In this document: one piece after another, positions 37,948 to 47,563 of the stretch | Numbering within the stretch: position 1 is the stretch's first letter | Layout of the letters: every line of letters starts with the position of its first letter | Source: Paratinospora sagittata | Lineage: Eukaryota > Streptophyta > Magnoliopsida > Ranunculales > Menispermaceae | Length of the DNA stretch: 64,000 nucleotides | Reading direction: 5' to 3' | NCBI GenBank assembly: GCA_035771175.1 | Contig: CM069590.1 | Coordinates: forward strand, 62,445,254 to 62,509,253 | The notes under the pieces: model-generated | Database searches by the model: none | What the model was told of the DNA's origin: nothing | The model's input: the letters and a program-made list of their open reading frames with translations, nothing else | Position numbers and translations under genes: made by a program

Positions 37948-38379
37948 ATCTCCCCAACTTAGGAAATTTCGTCCTCGAAATTTTAGATATTGTACTTTAA
38001 TTATTACCTCAAGAGGTGAACAAATCAGGAAATAGCTTCCGCATCTGATCTTCCCGCTCCCAGGTTTGCTCCTCATTGTCATGAAATTGCCATTTGACTC
38101 TGACTAAAGGAATTTCTTTATTTCGCAACTTTTGAATCCTCCTATCAAGAATCTGAATAGGCTTCTCTTCATAAGTAGCATCTTCCCCAACTTGTAATTG
38201 TGTGACATCTAAAATGCGTGTTGGGTCTGGATACTTAGTCGGGTCTGTATGGTATTTTCTCAACATAGAAACATGAAATACATTATGAACACCGACTAAC
38301 TGAGGAGGTAGAGCAAGTTTGTATGCTAGCGGACCAATCCTCTCCAAGACCTTAAATGGTCCAATAAAACGGAGAGCTA
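37948..38379 (-). pseudogene. Truncated Gypsy pol 3' end (leftover of a tandem copy)
   Basis: 432 bp matching 30140-30571: the polypurine tract and the integrase C-terminus with the chromodomain-like end. Only one difference is seen, a Lys-to-Arg change. It starts abruptly inside the RFIGPFKVLE block and joins Copia sequence through the shared string GAGCTA. It is non-functional. Confidence 0.88.
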
Positions 38380-38997
38380 TACCGAAGCTATCACTGACCA
38401 GCATAAGATTGAGTGGATGAAAGCCATGCAGAAAGAAATGAAATCTCTGCATGAGAACCTCACATTTGACTTGGCAAATTTACCGCAGGGAAAGATAGCC
38501 CTCAAGAACAAGTGGGTGTATAGGATCAAAAGAGAAGAAGGTAGCTCGCAACCTCGATACAAAGCAAGATTGGTTGTGAAAGGATTCGGGAAGACGAAAG
38601 GCGTTGACTTCGATGAAATCTTCTCACCGGTAGTAAAAATGTCTTCAATCCGAGTTGTTCTTGTTTTGGCAGCTAGTCTTAATCTGGAGGTTGTAAGGAG
38701 ATCTTGTGGATGAAAAAGTTCTTACAAGAGTTGCATCAGAACCAAGCAAATTATGTCCTTTATTGCGACAGTCAGAGCGCAATTCACCTCAACAAGAACT
38801 CAACCTTCCACTCAAGGTCCAAGCACATCGACGTGAGGTATCATTGGATTCGTGATGTGCTGAAAAATAAACTGCTGCAAGTTGAGAAGATCCACACTAA
38901 TGACAACGGGGCAGATATGATGACGAAGTCCCTAACTAGCGAAAAGCTTGCTATCTGTAGAGAGATTGCAGGTGTGGAGGAGCCCTGTTCCACATGA
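38371..38997 (+). pseudogene. Copia RT start joined to RNase H end, with a large internal deletion
   Basis: Copia coding resumes with an ESY-EAITDQHKIEWMKAMQ block and runs through KNKWVYRIK and the conserved FSPVVKMSSIRVVL to about 38690. It then jumps to the RNase H end (YVLYCDSQSAIHL, KHIDVRYHWIRD, DMMTKSL), stopping at 38997. The reverse transcriptase catalytic part with the YVDD box, more than 1 kb in complete relatives, is missing, and the frame changes at the join. About 60-70 codons of the hinge before this block are also missing next to the Gypsy junction. Confidence 0.85.
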
Positions 38998-39013
38998 GGT
39001 GGAGGGGGAGATT

Positions 39014-39549
39014 TGATGGTCCACCTCACGCCTCACGTGGGCGGCTAAGGAGGCTGAAGAAGCAGGGGCGGCCAGCAACAGCTGCGTGGGTCTCGTGGGC
39101 GGTGAATAGTCAAAAAATGTGGGTTGCTTGGGCTGATCAAATAATTACGAAAATTGCCCTTGTTTGAGCTCTATAAATAGAGCCATACTTTCAACTTGAA
39201 AATCAATCCGAAATATTCAAATTCGAGAGATCTAATTCTAGAGATCCAAAGAGCCTCAAAGAGAGTTTCTTTGAGAAGAAAAAGTGTGAGCCAATTTGTG
39301 AAGTTTTACCCACAAATTGAAGATACATAATTGTTGTATTTTGTGAGAGATCCACCTAAGGGTGAAGTTTGTAATCTCATTTATTATAGTGGAAGTCTTT
39401 AAGCGGCCTACGGGTCCTGTGGTTTTTACCTCCTTTTTAGAGGGTTTTCCACGCTAAAAATTGTTGGTGTTATTTTGTTGTATTTTAGTTTGAAAAATTA
39501 TCCTGGGATTATAGAATTTATTTCTTTACAACCATCAATTTTTTCAACA
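39014..39549 (+). repeat. Copia 3' LTR
   Basis: 536 bp, TGATGG to TTCAACA, followed by the target duplication GTAAT. TATAAATA at 39172-39179 faces GDSL pseudogene exons 4-5, which start 35 bp after the LTR. Confidence 0.92.
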
Positions 39550-39584
39550 GTAATGACCATGATACACAATACATACGTGAATAA

Positions 39585-40419
39585 AAGTTGTAGAAATTGG
39601 GAGCGAGGAAGATTGGCGTGTATGGAATTCCTCCGATAGGATGCGTGCCATCGCATAGAACACTGGGAGGTGGGAAACAAAGGAAATGCGCAGAGGAATA
39701 CAACCAAGCGGCTATGCTATTCAATTCCAAGCTTTCTCCTACCGTTGATAATCTCAACAAAAAGTACCAAAATCTGAGCACAGTTTACATTGATGTCTAT
39801 AATCCTATGCTTAATCTCATAGACAATCCTCACCGTTATGGTAATTAATTTTCTCCTCCTTTTAATTATTGTTATCATTATTTTATCATCCCTTTCATTT
39901 AATTATTATTGACATAGTAGTTTTTTTTTCTTTTTTTTTGGTGAATTTATAATATTTGTTACATTCAATAACATACATATATACCAGCCATTCAATATCA
40001 TTGGATGAAATAAAAGGGTAATTCCAACTATTAATATAAGGAATAATACCTACATCAACAAGACCTCTTAAACAGACATCATATATGAGGGGGGAGATGT
40101 CTTGATTTGGTGAGCTACCTAATTTTGACAAGTAATCTCTTTAATAAGGTTATTGTATATAGGACTTAATTAATTAGAGAGATAATTTTTTTAATTGGAG
40201 AAAGATTAATTAATTTCAGGATTGGGAGTGGTGGACAGAGGATGCTGTGGCACAGGGAAGATAGAGAGTGGCATATTGTGCAACCAGTTGAGTCCTTTCA
40301 CGTGCCAGAACGTCTCCAAGTATGTGTTTTGGGACAGTTATCACCCCACCCAAAAGGCTTATGAGGCTATGGTCGATCCCGTCTTTCGTAAGAACTTAAA
40401 AAGCTTCTTCCGACACTAA
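39585..40419 (+). pseudogene. GDSL esterase/lipase copy 3, exons 4-5 (3' half of split pseudogene)
   Basis: Exon 4 is about 39585-39840 and exon 5 is 40220-40419, the latter with good splice sites. Exon 4 carries [12 protein letters not shown] and a YIDVYNP block; exon 5 has RGCCGTG, the Asp/His catalytic pair in [10 protein letters not shown] and a normal stop. Damage: at the exon 4 start the acceptor AG of the paralogs (TAG|AAG in copy 4) reads TAA|AAG, and the fourth residue has become a TAG stop at 39591-39593. Before the Copia insertion intron 3 would have been about 410 bp. The matching GTAAT on both sides shows that this block was contiguous with 22548-23938. Confidence 0.85.
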
Positions 40420-41184
40420 ACCAATTAATTAGTCTTAATTAAACTAATTTATGTTTAAGGGAAGCCCCAATGGAGTTTGCGCCTCTTCGCTTGTTACATA
40501 TAGGATGGTTTCTTTGATCTTTTGGTATTTTAAAGATGGGAATATCTATTAATTAATTATCTACATGCTATATATATATAGGGTTTTAAGTAATCTATAT
40601 TATTTATAAAGTCAATATTTCTTATTGAGGTTGCGTTGATTTTATAACAATTTTAATAATATATTTTTATTTATTTATTAGAAACTCTAATTTTTAATTC
40701 ATATTATAAACAATTAAGAGATATTTTTAGAATAATTAATCTAACAAACTCATTTTTCAATTTCTATCTTTTTTTTCTATGTTTGTTTCAACCGACATAT
40801 ATAACCGATGAGACTTAATATTTTATATATTTTTAAATTAAAATAAAATAAATATAAATTATAAAATATAATTAGCAATTAGGTGAAACGGATGTCGACG
40901 TTCATCATTGTACATAATATGACAGCTGCCAGATCAGTGATAATCTTTTTATGAATAATTGTTGTCTTTCCCTTAATTAGATCTCACTCAGCATATATAA
41001 GGTTGGAAAAGTGCGGGATTACCTCTCATAGAAATATTAGATTTGTTGTATGTAATAGAGGTCGTCCCTTAATTCTTGATATGGAATGTAGTGCACTCCA
41101 AGTTCGAACATTTTATACTAAGGAACATTTGATATATTTGTTATATCCACCCCCTCGCTTTTATTTGAGACGTTCCCGAAGAAA
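40420..41184. other. Spacer before GDSL copy 4
   Basis: AT-rich, no gene seen. TATATAA at 40994-41000 is a possible promoter remnant 185 bp before the copy 4 start codon. Confidence 0.4.
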
Positions 41185-42501
41185 ATGCAGCTTCTTTGTT
41201 CCAAGACACCCTCTTCGTCTTCTTCTTTAATCATTCTTCTTGTTTTCCTCATTTCTCTTCGAGGAGAAATCGCGCAAGCAGTCATCAACTTACCAAATAA
41301 GAATGTGGATCACTTTCCGGGGCTTATTGCTTTTGGAGATTCCATTGTGGATCCTGACAATAACAATTACATTTCGACTACTGTAAATTGCGACTTTGCT
41401 CCATACGGAAGAGATTTCTTTGGTGGAAAACCTTCGGGAAGGTTTAGCAATGGCAAGATAATTACAGATCCTCTAGGTACTCTAGCTCTCTTTATATATG
41501 ATTCAAAGGCATCCAATATATATATATATACTAAACTACTTTGTGCTAAAAATCATGAGTGTTAAAATCATATACGCCGTCTATCATTACAATTTGATGG
41601 CTATTTATGCAAGCAACATGAAAATCGTCATTTGTTTGTATCAAATTTCTACACAACACAAATCAGTCACGTGAAAATCTAATGGCTAGTAATGCTACAT
41701 GTACGCTAGGTACAAAGCCATTTTTCAATGCTGATACCCAACCTTCCTTGAATATTTTAGTGATGTGTATATATTTAAAAATATTACGCAATACATATGC
41801 ATTCGCAAAACATCCAAAAGAATTAAGTGTCAGTATCAGAAAATAACATTGACACCTAGCGTATATAAAACATTTTTTTTATTAAAATTCAAAGATATTT
41901 GATCTATAGGGCCAATTCAAACTAGTAATATTTTTCTCTCAAAAATGAACTTGGCATAGAAGCTTTGGAGTTTAGGGGAAAGAAGGATTGGTGTGTTCAA
42001 TGTTCCTCCAATAGGATGTGTGCCATCGCAGAGAACAATGGGAGGAGGGAAACACAAAGACAATGTGCAGAGGAATATAGTGCTGCAGCAATGCTCTTCA
42101 AGTCCAAGCTGTCCTCTTTGCTTGATAGTTTCAACAAGAAAGACCCACATCTGAGAGCAGTTTATATTGATATCTATACTCCTCTACTTGATCTCATTAA
42201 CAATCACCGTTCCTACGTTAATCAAACCCTTTCTTCTGATTCTTATTGTCAATTTCTGGGTCTAGATGTATCTATAAGTTCTTATAGATGATTCTGCAAT
42301 TTTTCAGGATTTGAAGAAGAGACTTTAGGGTGCTGTGGCACGGGAAAGGTTGAGGTCACCATAACTTGTAATAAGCTGAGCCCTGGGACATGTCAGAATG
42401 TCTCCAAATATGTATTTTGGGACGCTTATCACCCCACCCAGAAAGCCTACATCGCACTCATCAATCCAATGCTTCAAAAGTATAAGAAAAGCTTCTTTTG
42501 A
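41185..42501 (+). pseudogene. GDSL esterase/lipase copy 4, lacking exons 2-3
   Basis: Exon 1 (41185-41476) has a signal peptide and FGDSIVDP, but the following Gly of PGNNN is Asp. The expected exons 2 and 3 (about 365 nt of coding) are absent; only 483 bp separate exon 1 from exon 4 (41960-42217), and 180 bp of that is a MITE. Exon 4 has about 2 extra bases between 42050 and 42065, shifting the frame, and its donor GT reads TT. Exon 5 (42308-42501) keeps GCCGTG, DAYHPTQKAY and the stop. Without block III and with the frameshift it cannot make an active enzyme. Confidence 0.85.
41694..41873. mobile_element. MITE copy B inside GDSL copy 4
   Basis: 180 bp from GCTACATGTACGCTAGG to GACACCTAGCGTATATAAAACAT. 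The ends are inverted repeats around TACGCTAGGT, and it aligns with 17117-17294. It sits in the shortened intron where exons 2-3 should be. Confidence 0.65.
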
Positions 42502-42800
42502 AACCCCTCCCCAACCGCCCTTAACTTTGGATTATATGATCAAGCAGTGGAATTGTCTAGTTTCTAATATTTCTACCATCAGATCAAGTCATAGAAACAA
42601 GGATTAAGCCAAATTTTGAACAGGAAAAACAAAGGGCTCAATGAAGTCTCATATGTAGTCAATAAGGGTACATGAACAAACTATCTGACAAAAAACAGCT
42701 AACATTACTTGCTCGTTTTAACCAAACATCTCTCTTCAAGAACACAAGCAAAACATGAAAGAAAAAAAAATGATAAATAAAAAAGGGTCAGTTGGAAGAA

Positions 42801-45800
42801 TCAATAGAGACTAAATCCAAAGAACTGGCTAATGATAATAGCCAATCCAAGAGCTATTGCAATGAGAGAAGACGCCCAGGTTAGCTTCTCGGTAATCCTC
42901 GGGACCCTTTCTTTAAGAGCCTGACTACAAGAGCCAATAAAAACAGTGTAGCTTCCCATAGCAATCACTGTTCCAACCAAAAACATACCTAGAAAGGCAG
43001 CACCGGCTAATCGGGATGGCAGGGCAAGTGCAGGAAGCACCATCATCAGAGCATCAGGTTGCAGACCATGGACAATTCCAGTGGCGAAGGTTGCAAAACC
43101 AATCTTCTTCTTTCCACTTTTTGGGGCTTCAAGTGATTCGAGGACTGTTGTTTCGCACTCGCCATTCTCTAGAGCAACACATGGAGTAGGGACCTCGGTT
43201 GCTTCCCGAATTCCCATTGCACCTATAACAAGCAGGGTAAAGCCCACGACCCGTGTACCCCATGTACGGATGATCTCGATGTGGAGACGGTCCTTCAGTA
43301 ATAGAAACAACAAGCCAAAAATAACTTGACCAGCATCATGGCCACAGCCCCAAAGGGCTCCTACAGCGGCACTCTCAATCCGGGTTCGACCAATGGAGAG
43401 GGGAGCCAAGGCAGCAAGGTGGTCTGGCCCTGATAGTGTGTGTAAACAACCGGCAAAGAAACCTGTCCAAGCACTACTAAGTAGCTCAGTCCGAAGAAGC
43501 CTTCCTCCAACAACAGCAGCAGCAGTAGCAGAGCCTCCAGATTGTACTGTAGCATAGGCTTGAGGAGCTAGAACTGGGTGGGCAAAGATCAGTAATAAGG
43601 CTGACAACAATATAACTGCCCCGGCAGCTACAGGCTGATATATCCAGATGATAGAAACTGTATCAGCATTTAGAAATAATAGGAAGAGTTGCATGCCAAA
43701 TATTACTATACAAAACAAGTAACAAGTTTATACGAGGTGATCTTTAGGAACTCTCAATAATGAAGGTATTTTCCTCATCCCTGCACAAGATAAATCTAGC
43801 CTTCAGGCAGAGAGGACAGACATCAAGCCAAGTGAAGACAATTTCCACATGGCACCTGTTGCCTGTACACTACACTATCCACATTGGATTTTTTTTTTCT
43901 CAAAAGGGAAGCAATTTTCAAGTGTCCAAAACGGACATGTATGCTTCGTTTAAAATTAAAAATAATAATAATAATAAACCTATAAGCTCAAAAGGGTCAA
44001 ATTTGAATAAACTTCCCTCATGTATGGAAAATATTCTACAGGGAATAGAAACAGCACCAATCTCTACATGACTAACACAGATGTGTAAAGTGCTGCCATT
44101 TACATGGCTACTTGACAATCAGATGACAATTTAGATGCACCACATGATTAAAGAGACAGGACTACGAAGGTATCATCCATAATTTAACATTAATAATAAA
44201 AATAATAAAAAAAAAAAGATAGAGTTGGAATAGACACCATCACAACATGAATAAGAATTTTCACGAAAAAGAAAAAAGAAAAAAGAAAAAAAAAAATTCC
44301 AAACACACAATTGCCCTATATGTATGATTCAAGCATTCTTATTGATACACGTACTACTTTTCATTGAAAACTCTAGACAGACCCAAATAGTGGGGCCATT
44401 TACAGCACCACATTAAACATGAGAGAAATGCAATGAGATTATGACACGCATAAAATCATATTAGTAACATGACAACATAAAATTAACAAGGAGGTGGATT
44501 AGAGTAAAGCATAGCCAATTAAATTGGGCAAGAGAAATAAAATGCAACCAGTTCTCATGTAGGAGTGCATGACCTAGGAAACAAGGACAAAAATTTAATG
44601 ACACCTCCATGACACTGGCAATCAATTTTTAAACAAGACCAATTCATTAAATGTACCTCGATTGGTAGAATGATGTATAAGCTTCAAATTCTCCTAAGTA
44701 TTTTTCAAAATCCCATAAACACAGACAAAAAAAATGAGTGAAGTGAAGTAATTTCTTTAAAAAGAAAGTTATGAATAAAAAGAAATTAATCATAACATTG
44801 TTGCTCAACCAGTTGACCACCAGTAGGCAAAAATATTTTTGAGCAAGGACAAAGAATTCACTAATAAAGGATGGCAGCAAGCAAAAACCTTATTTGGTGG
44901 CTCAATGATTCGACATGGGAATCTTTTGTTCCAGTAAAAAACTTCATATATTTAAGTAGTAGGAAATTCTGCTCCAGATAAAAAAGTAATAATAAATTCA
45001 TTGGGAAAAATTCCTTCATCGAATATACCACATTTGTTAGCATAAATAAGATGAAAAAATATGACGGACCAACTAGGTAATTTAGGTGTGCTGTTGGGAT
45101 AAATATTAACTGGAAAAGGTTATGTTCCAAAAATAAAATAAAAATAAACACACCACGTGCTTACTCCATTATGTGCATGCAGAGTCAAGTAATGAGTTTC
45201 ACATTGACAGTTACAACTCATGCAAGCACCAGCACAGACACACACACATACACATATGTATAATGCAAACACTTAGGAGCACTCATAGTGTGCTCATTTT
45301 TCCCCGTCTTCCATAATTGCCCCTTTAAACTTTATTCTTAGTTTTTAGTTTAAAAGTTAACTAATTTAGTAATTTAACCAACTCCTCTAGACTCTTTTCT
45401 ACATGTCTTTTACCTTTAGAACTTATTCTCTCTCTTTTTTTGTAAAATTTGAACTTACCCTTATTGATATTTCTCCAGTCTAATCTTTTCATTTAAGAGT
45501 TCTTATTCTTTAGGATATTCTTACACTTCTATCAAAAGATATAAATATATCGTTACTAATTCTAAAAATTATAACATCTTAATTATTTAATCGTAAAAAC
45601 ACCACAATTATCACAAGTGCACGCACACTAATGTAGATATGTATACATATCGTGACAATTTAAGATAAGGATATTTAAAGCTGAATGAATTATTGGTTTC
45701 TGGGAAGTATAATATCAACACTACAAAGATCATCACCTAAAGAGCAGTCCATTCCATAATTCTGGCCTAGTAGAAACTCATTTGCACTTAATAACTTGAA

Positions 45801-47563
45801 AAGTTATGACCTGTTTACCATATCAATTGTCCATGTGGCTAGGGGCTCGAGAAGACGCTTATGGAGAAGTTTCATCAGAAACAAGCATGGCCTCACAAAC
45901 TTTGGTTGGAGGACCCCTCAGGGCTGTCGAGTTAAAGAGGGGCACTGGAGCTCATATTTTGGTATCAAGTGCAATAGCAACAACAAACAATGTGCATAAA
46001 GTAACCCCAGATCTATTTGATAAAATTTACAAAAGAAGCTATAGTCAAGCAGTAAATTGCCTTGAGGATGTAAGTCCTCGTGGAATCTTAAATTTTGAGA
46101 AAATCACAGTTTAAACTGAATTCCACTTGCTGTTCTGAAAAAGACAAAATTTATAGTGGTATTTTTTTTGGTAGTATATCTTGGAAATGGGGAACGATAT
46201 AATTGCAACTTCCACTTGTCTGATATGGAACTTGAGCATACTCATCCAGACCAGGGTTTCTTATGGGTGGATGTCTGAAAAAAAGTAACTTCAACTACTA
46301 CTAGTCAGATATGGAACTTGAGCATACTTATCAGAAGTTCAATATACGCGCTCTTGAGGGTGCATGCCTGAACAACCATAAGAAACCCTGAAAGAGACTC
46401 CTGTCACAAAGTGCATCAAACTTGAAACTAAGGCATGTTTCTAGAATGAGTAGAATTGAGGGATATCATCAATGGATACTAATAAGAATTGGAAGTAGGT
46501 GAAATTGGAGCCAAAAACAAAGAATAGGGTTATTGATACTACAAAATGAGTTATAGTAATAGATGTCTATTAACAAAAACTCCATGAATGGAAACCTTGA
46601 GAAATGCCTCTGCCAGTAAAATTCATGAGCAATCTTTTAACGACTAATGGTCAAGCCATCCGAATTTCTTGAATAAACCATATACTAAGTCATTAGAGTT
46701 CATAAGGAACTTGCCACAAAATGCTAAATTTGTTAAAACCCACCTAAATTACAATCTCATAAAGTAAATCCAGAGCCAAATTGAGAATGGTTTGAAGTAG
46801 TACACCAATTATCTCATTACCCCTAATCCATAACAACGAGGCCAAGAAAAGTAGTAAAAGCAGAGAAGCAGAAGAACCCAGATGACAAAAACAATCCTAG
46901 AGCAACGCGTACAAAATCGAAAAGAAAAAAAAAAAATGAAAACAATTTCCAATGGAGGATAGTAACAAAACACCCGCATAAAGGAGGACACAAATCAGCT
47001 AAAAAATAACAAATCCCACCAAAAAATCATACATTTTCTACAAGCTACGTCACTAACCTCGTGGAAACCATTGTCACCAGAGAATAGTAACAGTAACAAA
47101 ACACACCCAAAAAAGCAGGACCCAAATCAGCTAAAAATTCACAAATCCCGTCTAAAAAAAAAAAAAATTCCTTTAATTCCCAAAGAAAAAAAAAAAGGCA
47201 TACCTTTTCTAGACGAGAAGCCACTCCAGCAATTTGCTGGAGAAGAGGGAAGCTGGGTCTTAACCGGTCAGGCAAGTCGCCGGCCGAAGACGATGAAGTT
47301 AATGAAGAATCCTTAATCGAGCACCGAATTGGAGATTTTGCAGACAAAAATGAACTACAAGATGATGAAGAACCAGAAGAAGAAAGAAAATCTTCCGACT
47401 TGCGGAATAAGACCAGAGCGGAGGACCGCAAAAACTCAACACGAGGTGGCAGCGGCGGCGGCGGCGAAAACCCAAATCTTTGGTGGGTCTTAAAAGAATG
47501 AAATTGGGGGAGAAAAGGGGTTTTGGAGATAGAAGAAGAAGAAGAGTAGATAAGCCTCTCCAT
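42801..47563 (-). CDS. Chloroplast-targeted NicO-family (high-affinity nickel-transport-like) membrane protein
   Basis: Two exons, 47563-47204 and 43634-42801, join in phase 0 (donor AAAAG|GTATGCC, acceptor TATATCAG|CCT) into 397 residues. Residues 1 to about 95 are Ser-, Pro- and Arg-rich with few acids, a typical plastid transit peptide. The rest is hydrophobic with about six membrane segments. NicO signatures are HTLSGPDHLAALAPLSIGR (185-203), the WGCGHD block (His219/Asp220) and the GIVHGLQPDA block; histidines and aspartates in such helices bind the metal in this family. It resembles the Arabidopsis proteins annotated as high-affinity nickel-transport family; the true substrate is not known from sequence. 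The ATG at 47563 is preferred over 47641, which lies in a basic, low-complexity leader. A small missed exon in the 3.6-kb intron is possible. Confidence 0.75.
43635..47203 (-). other. Large intron of the NicO-family gene
   Basis: 3569 bp, AT-rich. It holds a coding-looking plus-strand ORF (45806-46114) and two imperfect copies of a string around GATATGGAACTTGAGCATAC (46219 and 46308). No further exon of the host gene was recognised on the minus strand. Confidence 0.5.
45806..46114 (+). other. Coding-looking ORF of unknown origin, antisense in the NicO intron
   Basis: About 90 codons from 45840 to the TAA at 46112-46114 read like real protein (GPLRAVELKRGTGAHIL; VTPDLFDKIYKRSYSQAV), with mixed composition unlike the AT-rich intron around it. 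A possible acceptor (GTGGCTAG) precedes it. I do not recognise the family. It may be a gene fragment copied into the intron, a terminal exon of an overlapping gene, or chance. Confidence 0.3.

Larger units (their letters stand above)
27194..38379 (-). mobile_element. Nested Ty3/Gypsy chromovirus plus truncated tandem copy
   Basis: On the minus strand the order is: pol 3' fragment (38379-37948), 5' LTR (37947-35002), primer site, gag-pol (34787-30201), polypurine tract, 3' LTR (30139-27194). The block 27194-30571 is repeated at 35002-38379 with the same length (3378 bp) and about five differences by eye. A single element would end at the 5' LTR; the pol fragment beyond it shows that another copy once lay upstream in a head-to-tail arrangement. 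Zinc-knuckle gag, RT, RNase H, integrase and a C-terminal chromodomain-like block suggest the Tekay/Del clade. Near-identical LTRs mean a very recent insertion. No target duplication is seen because the right end is deleted. Confidence 0.9.
24315..39549 (+). mobile_element. Ty1/Copia LTR retrotransposon inserted in intron 3 of GDSL copy 3
   Basis: Full extent from 5' LTR to 3' LTR, including a nested Gypsy element. The flanks carry the same 5 bp, GTAAT, at 24310-24314 and 39550-39554, so this is a simple insertion. LTRs start TGATGG and end CAACA. The primer site TGGTATCAGAGA starts at 24853 and the polypurine tract GGAGGGGGAG is at 39001-39010. Gene order gag, protease, integrase, RT/RNase H identifies Copia, in the Tnt1-like group by protein resemblance. 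The Copia-derived part is about 4 kb and is defective. The two LTRs differ at roughly 30 of 535 positions by hand count. Confidence 0.92.

Noticed and set aside
38417..38713. A separate reverse-transcriptase gene next to Gypsy
   Set aside because: It is the continuation of the Copia polyprotein interrupted by the Gypsy insertion.
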